The notes: generated by a model from the sequence alone, not told the origin. 64,000 nt of DNA from a bacterium (Candidatus Blackallbacteria) CG13_big_fil_rev_8_21_14_2_50_49_14 (GCA_002783405.1 PFGG01000065.1:186001-250000); one strand, 5' to 3'; counted from the stretch's first letter, positions 9,012-18,294 are shown. Numbers and translations: made by a program.

Positions 9012-9034
9012 CCAAGTGAGTATCTCATTTGGAG
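9012..9034 (+). promoter_or_regulatory. putative SD-sequestering hairpin of the SAM riboswitch expression platform
   Basis: CCAAGTGAG (9012-9020) and CTCATTTGG (9024-9032) form a 9-bp stem with one G-U pair and a TAT loop. The stem takes in the first two bases of the metX ribosome site GGAG (9031-9034). CTCATTT (9024-9030) repeats the 5' strand of riboswitch P1. With SAM, P1 forms and this hairpin would hide the site; without SAM, the P1 3' strand could pair here and free it. The mechanism is inference. Confidence 0.6.
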
Positions 9035-9042
9035 TAAGCGAC

Positions 9043-10068
9043 ATGGCCCAAACCCTTTTCTTTGCGGATCTTCCCCAAAGCACCTATTTAGCCCTCAACA
9101 GTGGCATTTTAAACCTCTCAGAACCACTGCTTCTGGATTCAGGTCAAATTCTGCACAAACCGCGTCTGGCCTGGCGCAGATTGGGCGAACCTCATTTGCC
9201 CGCCATTTTTATCTTGGGTGGCATCTCAGCCGGGCGCTATGCCTGGTGCACAGAACAAAGCCCCACGCCCGGCTGGTGGCAGGATCAGATTGGCCCTGGA
9301 AATGCTTTAGATCCCCAAAAATACCAATTGCTCAGTTTTGACTTTCTGGGCAGCAGTGGCAACAGCGAAGGCCCCCACAACAGCAGACTTTCAGGCCCAG
9401 ATTTTCCAGCAATTACCACTCGGGATCAAGCCCGCGCCATTGCAGCGCTGCTCAAAGCTTTGGGCATTCAAAAATTGGAAAGTATGATTGGCGCGTCCTA
9501 TGGCGGCATGGTCACCCTGGCTTTTGCGCAACATTTCTCAGAGTATCTCAAAAAAGCCCTGGTGATTTGTGCCGCAGACCGCCCTGCTCCCCTGGCCACA
9601 GCCTGGCGCCATGTGCAACGTGAAATTGTCAGCATGGCATTGAAACAGGGAGACCCTGAAGCAGGTTTACGTCTGGCGCGAGAACTGGCGGTGACGACCT
9701 ATCGCTCAGAACTCGAATTTTCACAGCGTTTTGATTCAGGGCTGGGTTCCGCAGGCTGCCTGCCCTATCTCAAGCATCAAGGCCAAAGCTTTGCCAAGCG
9801 CTTTGATCCTTATAGCTATCTCTGCTTAAGCACCTCGATCGATACCCACCGAATTGAAGCAGAAGCGATTCCCCTTCGGGTGGATCTGCTGGGCTATACC
9901 AGCGATCTACTGGTTCCTGCGCCACAACTCAAGGCACTTCACACACGCCTGCCCAAGCCCGGCAACCTCACCTTGCTGAACAGCCCCTATGGGCACGACG
10001 CCTTTTTAAAAGAAAATTTGCAAACCACACAAACCATTAAAAACCACCTGGAGAGAAAACATGACTGA
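9043..10068 (+). CDS. metX: homoserine O-acyltransferase, MetX family
   Basis: 341 residues from the ATG at 9043, which has GGAG 8 bases upstream; an in-frame ATG at 8950 lies inside the riboswitch stem and is rejected. The MetX fold is marked by GWWQDQIGPGNALDP and the nucleophile elbow GASYGG (Ser152). The triad is completed by Asp in GYTSDLLVP and His318 in YGHDAFL. It activates homoserine with acetyl-CoA or succinyl-CoA, the first committed step of methionine synthesis. Which acyl group is used cannot be read from sequence. It overlaps metB by 8 bp and is under the SAM-I riboswitch. Confidence 0.9.
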   Translation: MAQTLFFADLPQSTYLALNSGILNLSEPLLLDSGQILHKPRLAWRRLGEPHLPAIFILGGISAGRYAWCTEQSPTPGWWQDQIGPGNALDPQKYQLLSFDFLGSSGNSEGPHNSRLSGPDFPAITTRDQARAIAALLKALGIQKLESMIGASYGGMVTLAFAQHFSEYLKKALVICAADRPAPLATAWRHVQREIVSMALKQGDPEAGLRLARELAVTTYRSELEFSQRFDSGLGSAGCLPYLKHQGQSFAKRFDPYSYLCLSTSIDTHRIEAEAIPLRVDLLGYTSDLLVPAPQLKALHTRLPKPGNLTLLNSPYGHDAFLKENLQTTQTIKNHLERKHD

Positions 10069-11257
10069 ATTACAAGCTTCTACCCTAACCGCTCGCGAAG
10101 GCATTAACAGCGACAGCCAACATGGTGCAGTCATGCCGCCTCTGCACCTCAGCTCAAATTTTTCCTTTGCCGGTTTCAATCAAAAACGAGAATACGACTA
10201 TACCCGCTCAGGCAACCCCACCCGGGATCAACTGGCCCAGGCCCTGGCCAAACTCGAAAAAGGCAGGCAGGCTGTGATTACAGCCACGGGCATGGGAGCC
10301 GTCACCTTAATTTTGCAACTTTTGCAACCAGGCGAACGGCTGCTGGCACCCGATGACTGTTATGGGGGCTGTAACCGCCTGTTCCGCGCCAAACAAGCCC
10401 AAGGACACCTGCAACTTCAACTTGAGCGTTTTACAGACAGTGCAGCCTTGATTGCGCAGATTCAAACCCTCAAACCCCGCATGGTCTGGATTGAAACCCC
10501 CAGCAATCCCCTTCTGCGCCTGAGCGATATTCAAGCCATCGCAGAAGCAGCCCATGGCATCGGAGCCCTGGTCGTGGCAGACAATACCTTTCTCTCTCCC
10601 GTTCAGCAAAACCCACTTGAACTGGGCGCAGATATCGTACTGCACTCCACCACCAAATATATCAATGGTCACAGCGATGTCGTGGGTGGAGCCGTCATCA
10701 CACGGGATCCCGCCCTGGGCGAAAAATTGGCCTGGTGGGGCAACTGCCTGGGCCTGACAGGCGCACCCTTCGATGCCTGGCTGACCCTGCGCGGCCTGCG
10801 TACCCTGCCACTGCGCATGCGCCAGCACCAGGAAAATGCCCTGCAAATTGCCCATTTTCTTGAAAACCATGCAGCCATCGAACAGGTCTATTACCCCGGC
10901 CTGGCCAGCCACCCCCAGCATGAACTGGCCCTGCGCCAGCAGACAGGCTTTGGCGGTGTGATCAGTTTTGATCTGCAGGTCGATTTAGATTTGCCTGTCT
11001 TTATTGAATCACTGGAACTCTTTACCCTGGCGGAATCTTTGGGGGGCGTGGAAAGCCTGATTGCCCACCCCGCCACCATGACCCATGCCTCGATGTCGCA
11101 AGCCGATCGCCAGGTGGCAGGCATTGGCCCCCGTCTGCTGCGACTCTCGGTTGGCATTGAAGCCGCCCAGGATTTGATTCAGGATCTGAACCAAGCTTTT
11201 GAAAAAGCAGGCAGGAAGCTTCCCGAGCAGCAAACAAAGTCATTGGTACATGCCTAA
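10061..11257 (+). CDS. metB: cystathionine gamma-synthase (PLP-dependent)
   Basis: 398 residues with close block-by-block resemblance to MetB: HLSSNFSFAGFN, DYTRSGNPTRDQLAQALAKLE, DDCYGGCNRLF, ETPSNPLLRLSDI, and the PLP lysine Lys199 in HSTTKYINGHSDVVGG. It ends with TLAESLGGVESLIAHPATMTHASM. It joins the activated homoserine from MetX with cysteine to give cystathionine; direct sulfhydrylation is possible in this family. It is translationally coupled to metX. Confidence 0.92.
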   Translation: MTELQASTLTAREGINSDSQHGAVMPPLHLSSNFSFAGFNQKREYDYTRSGNPTRDQLAQALAKLEKGRQAVITATGMGAVTLILQLLQPGERLLAPDDCYGGCNRLFRAKQAQGHLQLQLERFTDSAALIAQIQTLKPRMVWIETPSNPLLRLSDIQAIAEAAHGIGALVVADNTFLSPVQQNPLELGADIVLHSTTKYINGHSDVVGGAVITRDPALGEKLAWWGNCLGLTGAPFDAWLTLRGLRTLPLRMRQHQENALQIAHFLENHAAIEQVYYPGLASHPQHELALRQQTGFGGVISFDLQVDLDLPVFIESLELFTLAESLGGVESLIAHPATMTHASMSQADRQVAGIGPRLLRLSVGIEAAQDLIQDLNQAFEKAGRKLPEQQTKSLVHA

Positions 11258-11371
11258 AAAATAAGCACAGTACGCGTTTTTTGCCGATAGGCGATCTTTT
11301 AAAATCCAGGTATAATGACGCAACTGCATTTCCCTCACCCAATTTAAACTTAAAATCTGAAGGAAACTACC

Positions 11372-11872
11372 ATGATCAAAAACAAAATTATTCAAATGGG
11401 CCTGATCGCCATGCTGGGTCTGGGTTTTTATACGGCTCCAGCACGGGCAGACTGGATTTCACATGAGGGCGCCAATGTAAAACTCTATGTTCCCGATGGC
11501 TGGAAACAAGATGTCAATGGCGATGGCATTCTGGTTGTAAACCCCCAAGATGAAAGCCTAATGGTGATGTTTTGGGTCATTGACGGAGTCGACATCAAAG
11601 CCGTGCTTGACGCCTTCGGACCTGAATTTGAAAAAATCGTTCAAGATATCCAATACCAGAGTGAAGAGCCTGGTGAAATTACCATCAATGGCATGCAAGC
11701 CTATTATATTCAAGGCACAGGCCAAGTTGAAGGCGAAGCTGCAGACTGGGAAGTGGCTGTGATCATGGCTGACAAGCCGCTGATCGTTGTTTCGATAGCA
11801 CAAAAAGGTGCTTTCAACAGACACGAAGCAACCCTCACAAAAATGGTCAAAAGCATCAAAGCTGCCAGCTAA
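11372..11872 (+). CDS. exported protein of unknown function
   Basis: 166 residues with a clear signal peptide (basic start, GLIAMLGLGFYTAP core, ARA-D cleavage site near residue 26). The mature part is small and acidic with alternating strands and helices, e.g. VKLYVPDGWKQDVNGDGILVV and a C-terminal HEATLTKMVKSIKAA. The layout recalls small periplasmic proteins of the PsbP/DUF1795 kind, a weak guess. AGGAAACTACC precedes the ATG. A strong terminator follows, so it is probably monocistronic. Confidence 0.75.
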   Translation: MIKNKIIQMGLIAMLGLGFYTAPARADWISHEGANVKLYVPDGWKQDVNGDGILVVNPQDESLMVMFWVIDGVDIKAVLDAFGPEFEKIVQDIQYQSEEPGEITINGMQAYYIQGTGQVEGEAADWEVAVIMADKPLIVVSIAQKGAFNRHEATLTKMVKSIKAAS

Positions 11873-11895
11873 TCTCAAAAAAATGACAAAAATGA

Positions 11896-11922
11896 ACAGG
11901 GGCAAATTGCCCCTGTTTTTTT
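11896..11922 (+). terminator. rho-independent terminator after the exported protein gene
   Basis: ACAGGGGC (11896-11903), loop AAATT, GCCCCTGT (11909-11916), followed by a run of T. An 8-bp GC-rich stem. Confidence 0.9.
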
Positions 11923-12070
11923 GTGGTTGTGTTATAGTAAGGATATATACTGGTTAAAAAACCAGTTTCCCCTCAATGTCCTTTTCGCTGACGCTGCTGA
12001 CGTTTCCCGGTTGCTGCTTCTGTTTACAGGCCCCTGAGGCATCACATTTGACTATGACTGGAATTTCCCT

Positions 12071-14074
12071 ATGCCCCATGAAACCCTCCTTCCGGAGCAC
12101 CTTTTTCTCAATCCCGCGACAATACAAGCTCCTCCTGCCCCCCAAGCAAAGATTGAAAGCCCCGCTGAACTCCCCTCTCCTGAAACAGAATTTGAATCTC
12201 ACACAGAACAAAATCCTCCAGAAACTGAAATTCAAGCCAGTGTTCAGGCTTCAGATCTGCAAGCCGAACCCCTTGAAAATCTAAGCGAAGCCCCAGAAGA
12301 TACGGCATCAACCAGTGGCTTCGCGGCCTTGAAGCTGGCAAAACCTGTTCTGGAAGCTGTTTTGGCTTCAGGCTATGAAGATCCCACCCCAATTCAAGCC
12401 AGCATGATTCCCCATGTTTTGGCAGGAAAAGATGTACTGGGCCAGGCCCAGACAGGTACGGGCAAAACAGCAGCCTTCGCACTGCCCCTGCTTTCCCGCA
12501 TGGACAGCCGCAACCACTCTCCCCAAATCTTGGTGCTGGCTCCTACCCGTGAATTGGCCCTGCAGGTCAGTGACTCCTTTGAGCGTTACGGCGCCAAACT
12601 TCCTGGTTTGAAAATCACCGCCATCTATGGCGGCCAAAGCTATGGTCCCCAACTGCGGGATCTCAGACAAGGCGCCCAAATCGTGATTGGCACCCCCGGA
12701 CGGGTCATGGATCATATGCGCCGGGGCAGCTTGGATCTTTCCAATCTGCAAGCCCTGGTTCTGGACGAAGCAGATGAAATGTTGAATATGGGTTTTGCCG
12801 AAGATGTAGAATGGATTCTTTCGCAAACCCCCGAAGCACGTCAAACCGCTCTTTTCTCTGCCACCATGCCTCCCGAAATTCGCCGATTGGCCCGTAAATA
12901 CCTGAAAGATCCTGTCGAAATCGCATTGGCGGCCAAAACTACCACCGCCGACACCATTCAACAGCGCTTTTGGATTGTACGTGGTTTGAGCAAACAACAG
13001 GCCCTGATTCGGCTGCTCGAAAGCGAACCGATTGAAGGCGTACTGATCTTTGTGCGCACCAAAGACGCCACGATTGAAGTGGCCCAACGTCTTGAAAACG
13101 CGGGCTATAAGGCAGCCGCCCTGAATGGTGATTTGCCCCAGAATCAGCGTGAACAGACCGTTGAGCGCCTGCGTCGCGGCAAACTGGATGTGCTGGTTGC
13201 CACCGATGTAGCCGCCCGTGGTTTGGATGTTGAACGCATTTCTCATGTCATCAATTACGATGTACCCTTTGACCCTGAATCCTATACCCACCGCATTGGC
13301 CGCACGGGCCGCGCGGGCCGTTCAGGTGAGGCCATCCTTTTGATTGAACCCCGTGAGCAACGCCTGCTCAGTACCATTGAGCGGGCCACACGCCAGCCGA
13401 TGACGCGTATGTTTATGCCCGATGCCGAAAGTTTAAATCAAAAGCGCGTCGAACGTTTTAAATCACGGATTAGCCAAGCCCGCAAATTGCCTCAACTTGA
13501 ATATTTCCGTGAAATGATGCTGAATTATGCGCAGGAAAATGAAGTGCCGCTCGAAGAAGTCGCAGCAGCGCTGGCTTTGCTCGTACAGGGCAAAACCCCC
13601 TTGCTCTTGCCCCCCGATCCGCCTGGATTGCAAGCCGATCCTGATCTGTCCCAACGCGTGCGCAAAGACAAATTCAGCCGTGAAAGAAGCCCCAAAAACG
13701 ATTCTGAAATGGGTCTGGTGCCCTATCGGGTCGAAGTAGGCCGAATTCATGGTTTGCGTCCCAGCATGCTGGTAGGCGCGATAGCCAACGAAGCAGGCGT
13801 AGACAGCAAATTTATCGGCAAAATCAAAATGCACGATACCTATAGCGTCGTTGATTTGCCCCTTGCACTTGAAAAACACTTCTTTAAGGCCCTTGCCAAA
13901 ACCCGCGTGGTCAACCACCCCCTGCGGATTTCACGTCTGGGCAAAAGCAATGCTTTTACAGAAAGTGCTCCCAGAAGCTTTGATAAAAAGCCGAAATTTT
14001 CACCCGCCCCCAAAGGCCGGCCCGATCACGCTCCCCGCGCCAAAGCAGGGAAACGTGGCTTTCTCGGGAAATAA
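12071..14074 (+). CDS. DEAD-box ATP-dependent RNA helicase, CsdA/DeaD type
   Basis: 667 residues. After a low-complexity Pro/Glu-rich N-terminal extension (1-82), the helicase core shows the Q motif (GFAALKLAKPVLEAV, PTPIQ), Walker A AQTGTGKT (126-133), PTRELALQ, TPGR, DEAD (232-235), SAT (263-265), ARGLD and HRIGRTGRAGR. The C terminus contains a DbpA-type RNA-binding domain (YRVEVGRIHGLRPSMLVGAIANEAGV to VVNHPLRISRLG) and a basic tail. DeaD-type enzymes remodel rRNA and mRNA structure, often in the cold. The long acidic N-terminal extension is unusual for the family. Confidence 0.93.
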   Translation: MPHETLLPEHLFLNPATIQAPPAPQAKIESPAELPSPETEFESHTEQNPPETEIQASVQASDLQAEPLENLSEAPEDTASTSGFAALKLAKPVLEAVLASGYEDPTPIQASMIPHVLAGKDVLGQAQTGTGKTAAFALPLLSRMDSRNHSPQILVLAPTRELALQVSDSFERYGAKLPGLKITAIYGGQSYGPQLRDLRQGAQIVIGTPGRVMDHMRRGSLDLSNLQALVLDEADEMLNMGFAEDVEWILSQTPEARQTALFSATMPPEIRRLARKYLKDPVEIALAAKTTTADTIQQRFWIVRGLSKQQALIRLLESEPIEGVLIFVRTKDATIEVAQRLENAGYKAAALNGDLPQNQREQTVERLRRGKLDVLVATDVAARGLDVERISHVINYDVPFDPESYTHRIGRTGRAGRSGEAILLIEPREQRLLSTIERATRQPMTRMFMPDAESLNQKRVERFKSRISQARKLPQLEYFREMMLNYAQENEVPLEEVAAALALLVQGKTPLLLPPDPPGLQADPDLSQRVRKDKFSRERSPKNDSEMGLVPYRVEVGRIHGLRPSMLVGAIANEAGVDSKFIGKIKMHDTYSVVDLPLALEKHFFKALAKTRVVNHPLRISRLGKSNAFTESAPRSFDKKPKFSPAPKGRPDHAPRAKAGKRGFLGK

Positions 14075-14112
14075 AGTTTCACCCCATCGCGTTCAGCATT
14101 ACGGAGAGCATC

Positions 14113-15309
14113 ATGAGCCACGAAACGCCCGATACTTTGCAAAATCTGGATTATGCCGCATTTGCAGCAGAACTTGAAGATTTACATCAACGTCTCCAGG
14201 CGGGAGTGAGTGAAGCCGACTTTCGCCATTTGACCAAAATCGAAAGTTGGGGGCAGGTCTGCTCTCTTTTGGGCTATGCTACCGCCTGGCTCTTGCCCAA
14301 CCCGATCAGTGCCTATCTGATCAGCCAGGGCCAGATGACCCGCTGGGCGAATATGACCCATCATATTCGCCACAGGGGCTATGATCGGGTTCCCAATATT
14401 CCCAAGCGCTATACCAGCAAAGGTTTTGCCCGCGGCTGGCGGCGCTGGGTCGATTGGCCCGACTGGTTGGTACCCGAGGCCTGGGATTTTGAGCACAATG
14501 TGCTGCACCACTACCATACCGGTGAAAAACTCGACCCCGATGTACTGGAAGACCGGGCTCATCTGATGCGCAGCTTGAATTTTCCGCTCTGGATGAAATA
14601 TGCCGTGGCGATTTTCTTCATGCTGACCTGGAAACTGAGTTATTACGCACCCAATACCCTCTGGATGCTGCAACAACGACGTTCGCGACCCGGTCGCAAG
14701 GGCTTGGAAGCCAAAATAGCAGCCCATCAACCCCTGATCTTCCACGGAGCTCCCCTCTGGTGGCCTTTTCAACGTGAAAGTCTGGAATTCTGGGCGCGCT
14801 GTGTTTTACCCTATGCGCTGTTTCGTTTTGCTTTGCTGCCCGCACTGTTTTTGCCCTTGGGCATCACCGCCACCCTCAACGTTTTACTCACCAGTATTCT
14901 GGCCGAATTGATGACCAATTTACACAGTTTTTTGATTATTGTGCCCAACCATACCGGAGACGATGTTTACCGTTTTGATGAACCTGTTTCTGATAAAGCT
15001 GAGTTTTATGTGCGTCAAATTATCGGCTCTGCCAATTTTACAGGGGGCACAGATTTCAGTGATTATCTTCAGGGATGGCTGAACTACCAGATTGAACACC
15101 ATCTTTGGCCCGAAATGACCATGTTGCAGTACCAAAAAGCCCAGCCTGAAGTAGAAGCGCTCTGTAAAAAATACGGAGTGCCCTATATCCGCCAGTCGAT
15201 CTGGAAAAGAATCGGGCAAACCATGCGCCTGCTCACAGGCCAAAGCCGCAATCCCTTTTTTAAAACCCGCTCTCGCCAGGAGCGGGAACGGGATATGGTC
15301 GCGGTTTAA
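14113..15309 (+). CDS. membrane fatty-acid desaturase
   Basis: 398 residues with the three histidine boxes of acyl-lipid desaturases: HHIRH, HNVLHHYH and QIEHHLWP. Hydrophobic segments lie between them (e.g. MKYAVAIFFMLTW, YALFRFALLPALFLPLGITATLNVLL). The NHTGDD and TGGTDFSDYLQGW blocks resemble the delta-5/6-like branch. It would use a di-iron centre and O2 to put a double bond into membrane acyl chains. Its position just after a DEAD-box helicase gene (38 bp) may mean joint cold-related expression, an inference. Confidence 0.88.
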   Translation: MSHETPDTLQNLDYAAFAAELEDLHQRLQAGVSEADFRHLTKIESWGQVCSLLGYATAWLLPNPISAYLISQGQMTRWANMTHHIRHRGYDRVPNIPKRYTSKGFARGWRRWVDWPDWLVPEAWDFEHNVLHHYHTGEKLDPDVLEDRAHLMRSLNFPLWMKYAVAIFFMLTWKLSYYAPNTLWMLQQRRSRPGRKGLEAKIAAHQPLIFHGAPLWWPFQRESLEFWARCVLPYALFRFALLPALFLPLGITATLNVLLTSILAELMTNLHSFLIIVPNHTGDDVYRFDEPVSDKAEFYVRQIIGSANFTGGTDFSDYLQGWLNYQIEHHLWPEMTMLQYQKAQPEVEALCKKYGVPYIRQSIWKRIGQTMRLLTGQSRNPFFKTRSRQERERDMVAV

Positions 15310-15314
15310 GCTTT

Positions 15315-15746
15315 CTATTTGCCCTCAATGCGCGCAGCCCCTGTGCTGTCAATCGTAATATTGACGGAAGAAGTATCTGTGCCCCCTTTATTATCTGAAA
15401 CCAGCACGGAAATAACAGCGACCCCAGTTTCAAGACTTCCATCCGATTTCTGAGGCATCCAGGTGACGATTTCACCTTGAGTCGCAGAAAGAGTACCTTT
15501 GGTTGCAGACCAAACATATTTGAGGATATCATTATCCTCATCGACAGCAACCACCTTAAAGCTGATAATATCATCTTTTTTAGTGATATTTGTCGGATTA
15601 GCATTCATTTGCTGAACAATGGGTTTGCGATTTGCCTGAGGTGTAGCCTGAACAGCCGAAGGTGTATTCACGACAACATTCTGTCGGGTATCGCATCCAG
15701 CCAATAAAACTGGAAAAATAACTGTAAGCATCAAAATTCGTTTCAT
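15315..15746 (-). CDS. lipoprotein with single Ig-like (PKD/cadherin-type) domain
   Basis: 143 residues: signal peptide with lipobox LLAGC (Cys18), a short linker, then one beta-sandwich domain (about residues 42-140: PIVQQMNANPTNITKKDD, DEDNDILKYVWSATKGTL, VSDNKGGTDTSSVNITI). The same domain recurs in the next two upstream genes, so the three are paralogues by duplication. It is probably surface- or periplasm-anchored. No catalytic residues are seen. It is the last gene of a minus-strand surface cluster. Confidence 0.82.
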   Translation of the reverse strand: MKRILMLTVIFPVLLAGCDTRQNVVVNTPSAVQATPQANRKPIVQQMNANPTNITKKDDIISFKVVAVDEDNDILKYVWSATKGTLSATQGEIVTWMPQKSDGSLETGVAVISVLVSDNKGGTDTSSVNITIDSTGAARIEGK

Positions 15747-15773
15747 GGTTCTTTTTCCTTTTTAAGATTCAAT

Positions 15774-17135
15774 TTATTGAGCCACACCCTGTACCACACT
15801 CATTCCACAGGAAGCAGAGGTCGCACTCAACCAGGTAGTGGTAGCAGAATCCTGAACGGTATAGCTTCCGGCAGGCAAGACCAGATTAGCTGGACTGGCG
15901 GTCCAAAGCCGGGCACCCGAAGAAGCGGTTGTAGAAGATCCCGTTGCAGGCCAAGGTCCATAGACCTGCCCACTGCTACTCTTCAAACTGATTTCGACGG
16001 GACCAGTGCTGCTGGTACTGTGATAATTTACCACCCCTGCCAGAAGATAAGCCTGGGTGGTTGTAAAACTGGGCTGACAACTGGGATCTGAAAAATAATT
16101 CAGCGCAATCTCAAAATTACTGAAAATCTGACGGGCTACCCGAGAGGTATTGTTTCCACTGGGGAGGGGTGTCGCAGAAGGAACAGGCTCTGGTTGATCC
16201 AAAAGCTTGACCAGACGGGTACGATCAGCCAACTGTGTACCTGAGCGAATCACACCACTGACATAGAGTTTATCCAGACTGCTGAGATTGACAATCGGAA
16301 TCTTACCTTCTACAATTTGCCCAACTTCCAAACCCGTCGTTTCAGGTAAACCATCCTTATGAATATTGCCTGTCCAGCCCATACTCAAGCGATAATCCTG
16401 AGCTTTGGCCGGTTCAGGTTTTCCCCAGGTATCCAAACGATAATAGAGATGACGGCTGTCACGGGCCAGATAGAGCGCGCGTAAATCCATACCGCTCTCG
16501 CTGTTTCCTGTATCACGGGGGCTGTCCTGAACCACGGGAAGAATATTCTGCCAATCCTCTGGCTTGCCATCCAAGACCATGGTTTGGGTCTTTAAAACCT
16601 TACTGCCGAGTTTCAAGGGGGGCAAGAGATCATCGGTAGCCAAAGCATCGCGTGTCTTTCCCTCCGTCGGATCTTTGCGACAGAGTAGATTGGCTGCTTG
16701 TGTATCCAGCTCCAAGCGGCTAGAGCCATCCTCTTTAATCAGAATATTCAAAGCCCCAGGAGTTGTATATTTGCCATCGCTGACCTCGACCATCAAAATA
16801 CCCATACCTTTTTCAGGCTGGCCATTTTTAAGCGAGTTCCAGCTGACTTCAGCCCCTTCAGTTTGAAGCAGAGTCCCCCGCGTGCTGCTCCAACGATACG
16901 TTAAAGGATCTCCTTCACCGTCATAGGCCACTACCCGCAAAGTAGCCGTTCCCCCTTTGTTAATGCTGAGAGCAGAAGAAGTCAAGGCTTGAATAATCGG
17001 AGGACTGTTTCCGACTGTGGCCTCATCCTGAATTCCTGAAGGACGCTGACCACTGAGCGGCTGAGAAGCCGTATTGCAGGCCAAAAGAGCCGTAAATCCA
17101 ACCATGGATAAGAAAGGAAAAATTGTAACTTTCAT
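15774..17135 (-). CDS. lipoprotein with Ig-like domain and CBM9/DOMON-like region
   Basis: 453 residues. Lipobox ALLAC (Cys20), then an Ig-like domain at ~44-142 paralogous to those of its neighbours. A region at ~185-290 follows (LDGKPEDWQNILPVVQDSP, DLRALYLARDSRHLYYRLDTWGK), which looks like the CBM9-type beta sandwich used for binding sugars or other surface ligands. The C terminus (~370-453) is a Ser/Thr-rich beta region of unknown kind. It is 2 bp from the gene upstream. A ligand-binding surface protein is likely; the ligand is unknown. Confidence 0.75.
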   Translation of the reverse strand: MKVTIFPFLSMVGFTALLACNTASQPLSGQRPSGIQDEATVGNSPPIIQALTSSALSINKGGTATLRVVAYDGEGDPLTYRWSSTRGTLLQTEGAEVSWNSLKNGQPEKGMGILMVEVSDGKYTTPGALNILIKEDGSSRLELDTQAANLLCRKDPTEGKTRDALATDDLLPPLKLGSKVLKTQTMVLDGKPEDWQNILPVVQDSPRDTGNSESGMDLRALYLARDSRHLYYRLDTWGKPEPAKAQDYRLSMGWTGNIHKDGLPETTGLEVGQIVEGKIPIVNLSSLDKLYVSGVIRSGTQLADRTRLVKLLDQPEPVPSATPLPSGNNTSRVARQIFSNFEIALNYFSDPSCQPSFTTTQAYLLAGVVNYHSTSSTGPVEISLKSSSGQVYGPWPATGSSTTASSGARLWTASPANLVLPAGSYTVQDSATTTWLSATSASCGMSVVQGVAQ

Positions 17136-17137
17136 CT

Positions 17138-17656
17138 TCAGAGGCCCTCATTGCGATAGAGTTCTTCCATACGTCCTGTGCCTTCGGCACAACTCAAACG
17201 GGAAACCAACCCAACCTGAGCCTGTCCTGAGGCTTCTACTGCCAATTTGACAAAGGCCTGACATTCTCCCCCTTTGCCGTCACTCACCGTTAAACTCACG
17301 GTTGCAATGCCTTGGTTCCCCCCTGAAACCGGTTGCCAATAAACAGAATAGCCCTCGTAAGACGAAAGGGTTCCCTGATCACTGCTCCAATAATATTTCA
17401 AAACATCCTTTTCGGCATCGGTTGCTTCGACCGTGAAACTGATCCGATCACCTGCAGCCACCTTGGCTGTAGGGTTTGCAGTGAGATTTTGAATAATTGG
17501 CAATGTATTTTTGACCACCTCTGTGGGTTGTCTGACCTGAGAGCGGTCAAACACCAATCCGCCGTTTCCCCTTTCCATTCCTGTATAGGGAATACTCTGC
17601 GTACAACTGATGCCCCAAAGAGAAAATGCCATGAGAAAAAGAAGATGATGCTTCAT
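17138..17656 (-). CDS. lipoprotein with Ig-like domain
   Basis: 172 residues. Lipobox GISC (Cys18), a linker with a VRQPTEV segment, and one Ig-like domain (PIIQNLTANPTAKVAAGDR, DAEKDVLKYYWSSDQGTL, VSDGKGGECQAFVKLAV). It is the third member of the paralogous set. Its start overlaps the stop of the upstream gene by 4 bp (ATGA-type), so the two are co-translated. Confidence 0.8.
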   Translation of the reverse strand: MKHHLLFLMAFSLWGISCTQSIPYTGMERGNGGLVFDRSQVRQPTEVVKNTLPIIQNLTANPTAKVAAGDRISFTVEATDAEKDVLKYYWSSDQGTLSSYEGYSVYWQPVSGGNQGIATVSLTVSDGKGGECQAFVKLAVEASGQAQVGLVSRLSCAEGTGRMEELYRNEGL

Positions 17657-18294
17657 GGTCTAAAATTCAACCCGCCTCTCAATCCTGTTGTAAAAGCCAT
17701 TCCAGAGCCAAAAGAAATCCCGGTATCCAGGGTCAGGCTCAATTGCCAATGGGCGTTCAAACGATATTCACTGCCCAATTCGACAAGCGCACCCGGCACA
17801 AAACCAACTCCTGGCGCATAAACCACAAAACCACCCAAGCCGCTGAAAAGGTTCATGCCTGTCTGAAGTGGTATCCGATAACGCAGGCTGAGTGGAAAAA
17901 ACAAACTCAAACCATTGTTTTGAAAAAAACCACCGGCACCGGCAAAAATCCCGAATTGAGGCTGCCAATCATACTCGGCTCCCAACATAAGCCCAGAACC
18001 TGGCGTCCAGCCCGAGCCCCAAGGCAAAGCTTCAAGAACCTGAAGACTAAAACCCAGTTCACTCTCCAAAACAGGATTTTCAACAGTTCGAGGAGCAGGG
18101 CTTGCAAGAGGTGGAGCCAATGAAGGTACTGGTGTTGGAATCGGACTCATGCGGGGAATAACCGGAGGGGAAGTTGGTTTCGGTGTGGCAGAAGGCTTTG
18201 GCTTCGCTGCCTGTGCAGCAGGAGAAAGAGTAAAACTGCCCATCTGCCCAAGAGAAACCAAGACAAAACTAAAAAGAATAAGTACTCTATTCAT
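17653..18294 (-). CDS. outer-membrane beta-barrel-like protein with Pro-rich N terminus
   Basis: 213 residues: signal peptide ending AAQAA, a Pro/Ser-rich linker (about 31-70), then alternating glycine/aromatic strands (GSGLMLGAEYDWQPQFGIFAGAGGFF, LSLFFPLSLRYRIP, MNLFSGLGGFVVYAPG, WQLSLTLDTGISF) typical of small outer-membrane barrels. The C terminus is NFRP rather than a plain terminal Phe. It is the first gene of a four-gene minus-strand set with three Ig-domain lipoproteins, suggesting an envelope assembly made of these parts (inference). Confidence 0.68.
   Translation of the reverse strand: MNRVLILFSFVLVSLGQMGSFTLSPAAQAAKPKPSATPKPTSPPVIPRMSPIPTPVPSLAPPLASPAPRTVENPVLESELGFSLQVLEALPWGSGWTPGSGLMLGAEYDWQPQFGIFAGAGGFFQNNGLSLFFPLSLRYRIPLQTGMNLFSGLGGFVVYAPGVGFVPGALVELGSEYRLNAHWQLSLTLDTGISFGSGMAFTTGLRGGLNFRP

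Noticed and set aside
8950..9042. Upstream ATG at 8950 as the start of metX
   Set aside because: It lies in the 3' strand of riboswitch P1 and lacks a ribosome site; the ATG at 9043 has GGAG and matches family length.
12368..13291. 307-codon minus-strand frame opposite the helicase
   Set aside because: The helicase motifs are unambiguous on the plus strand.
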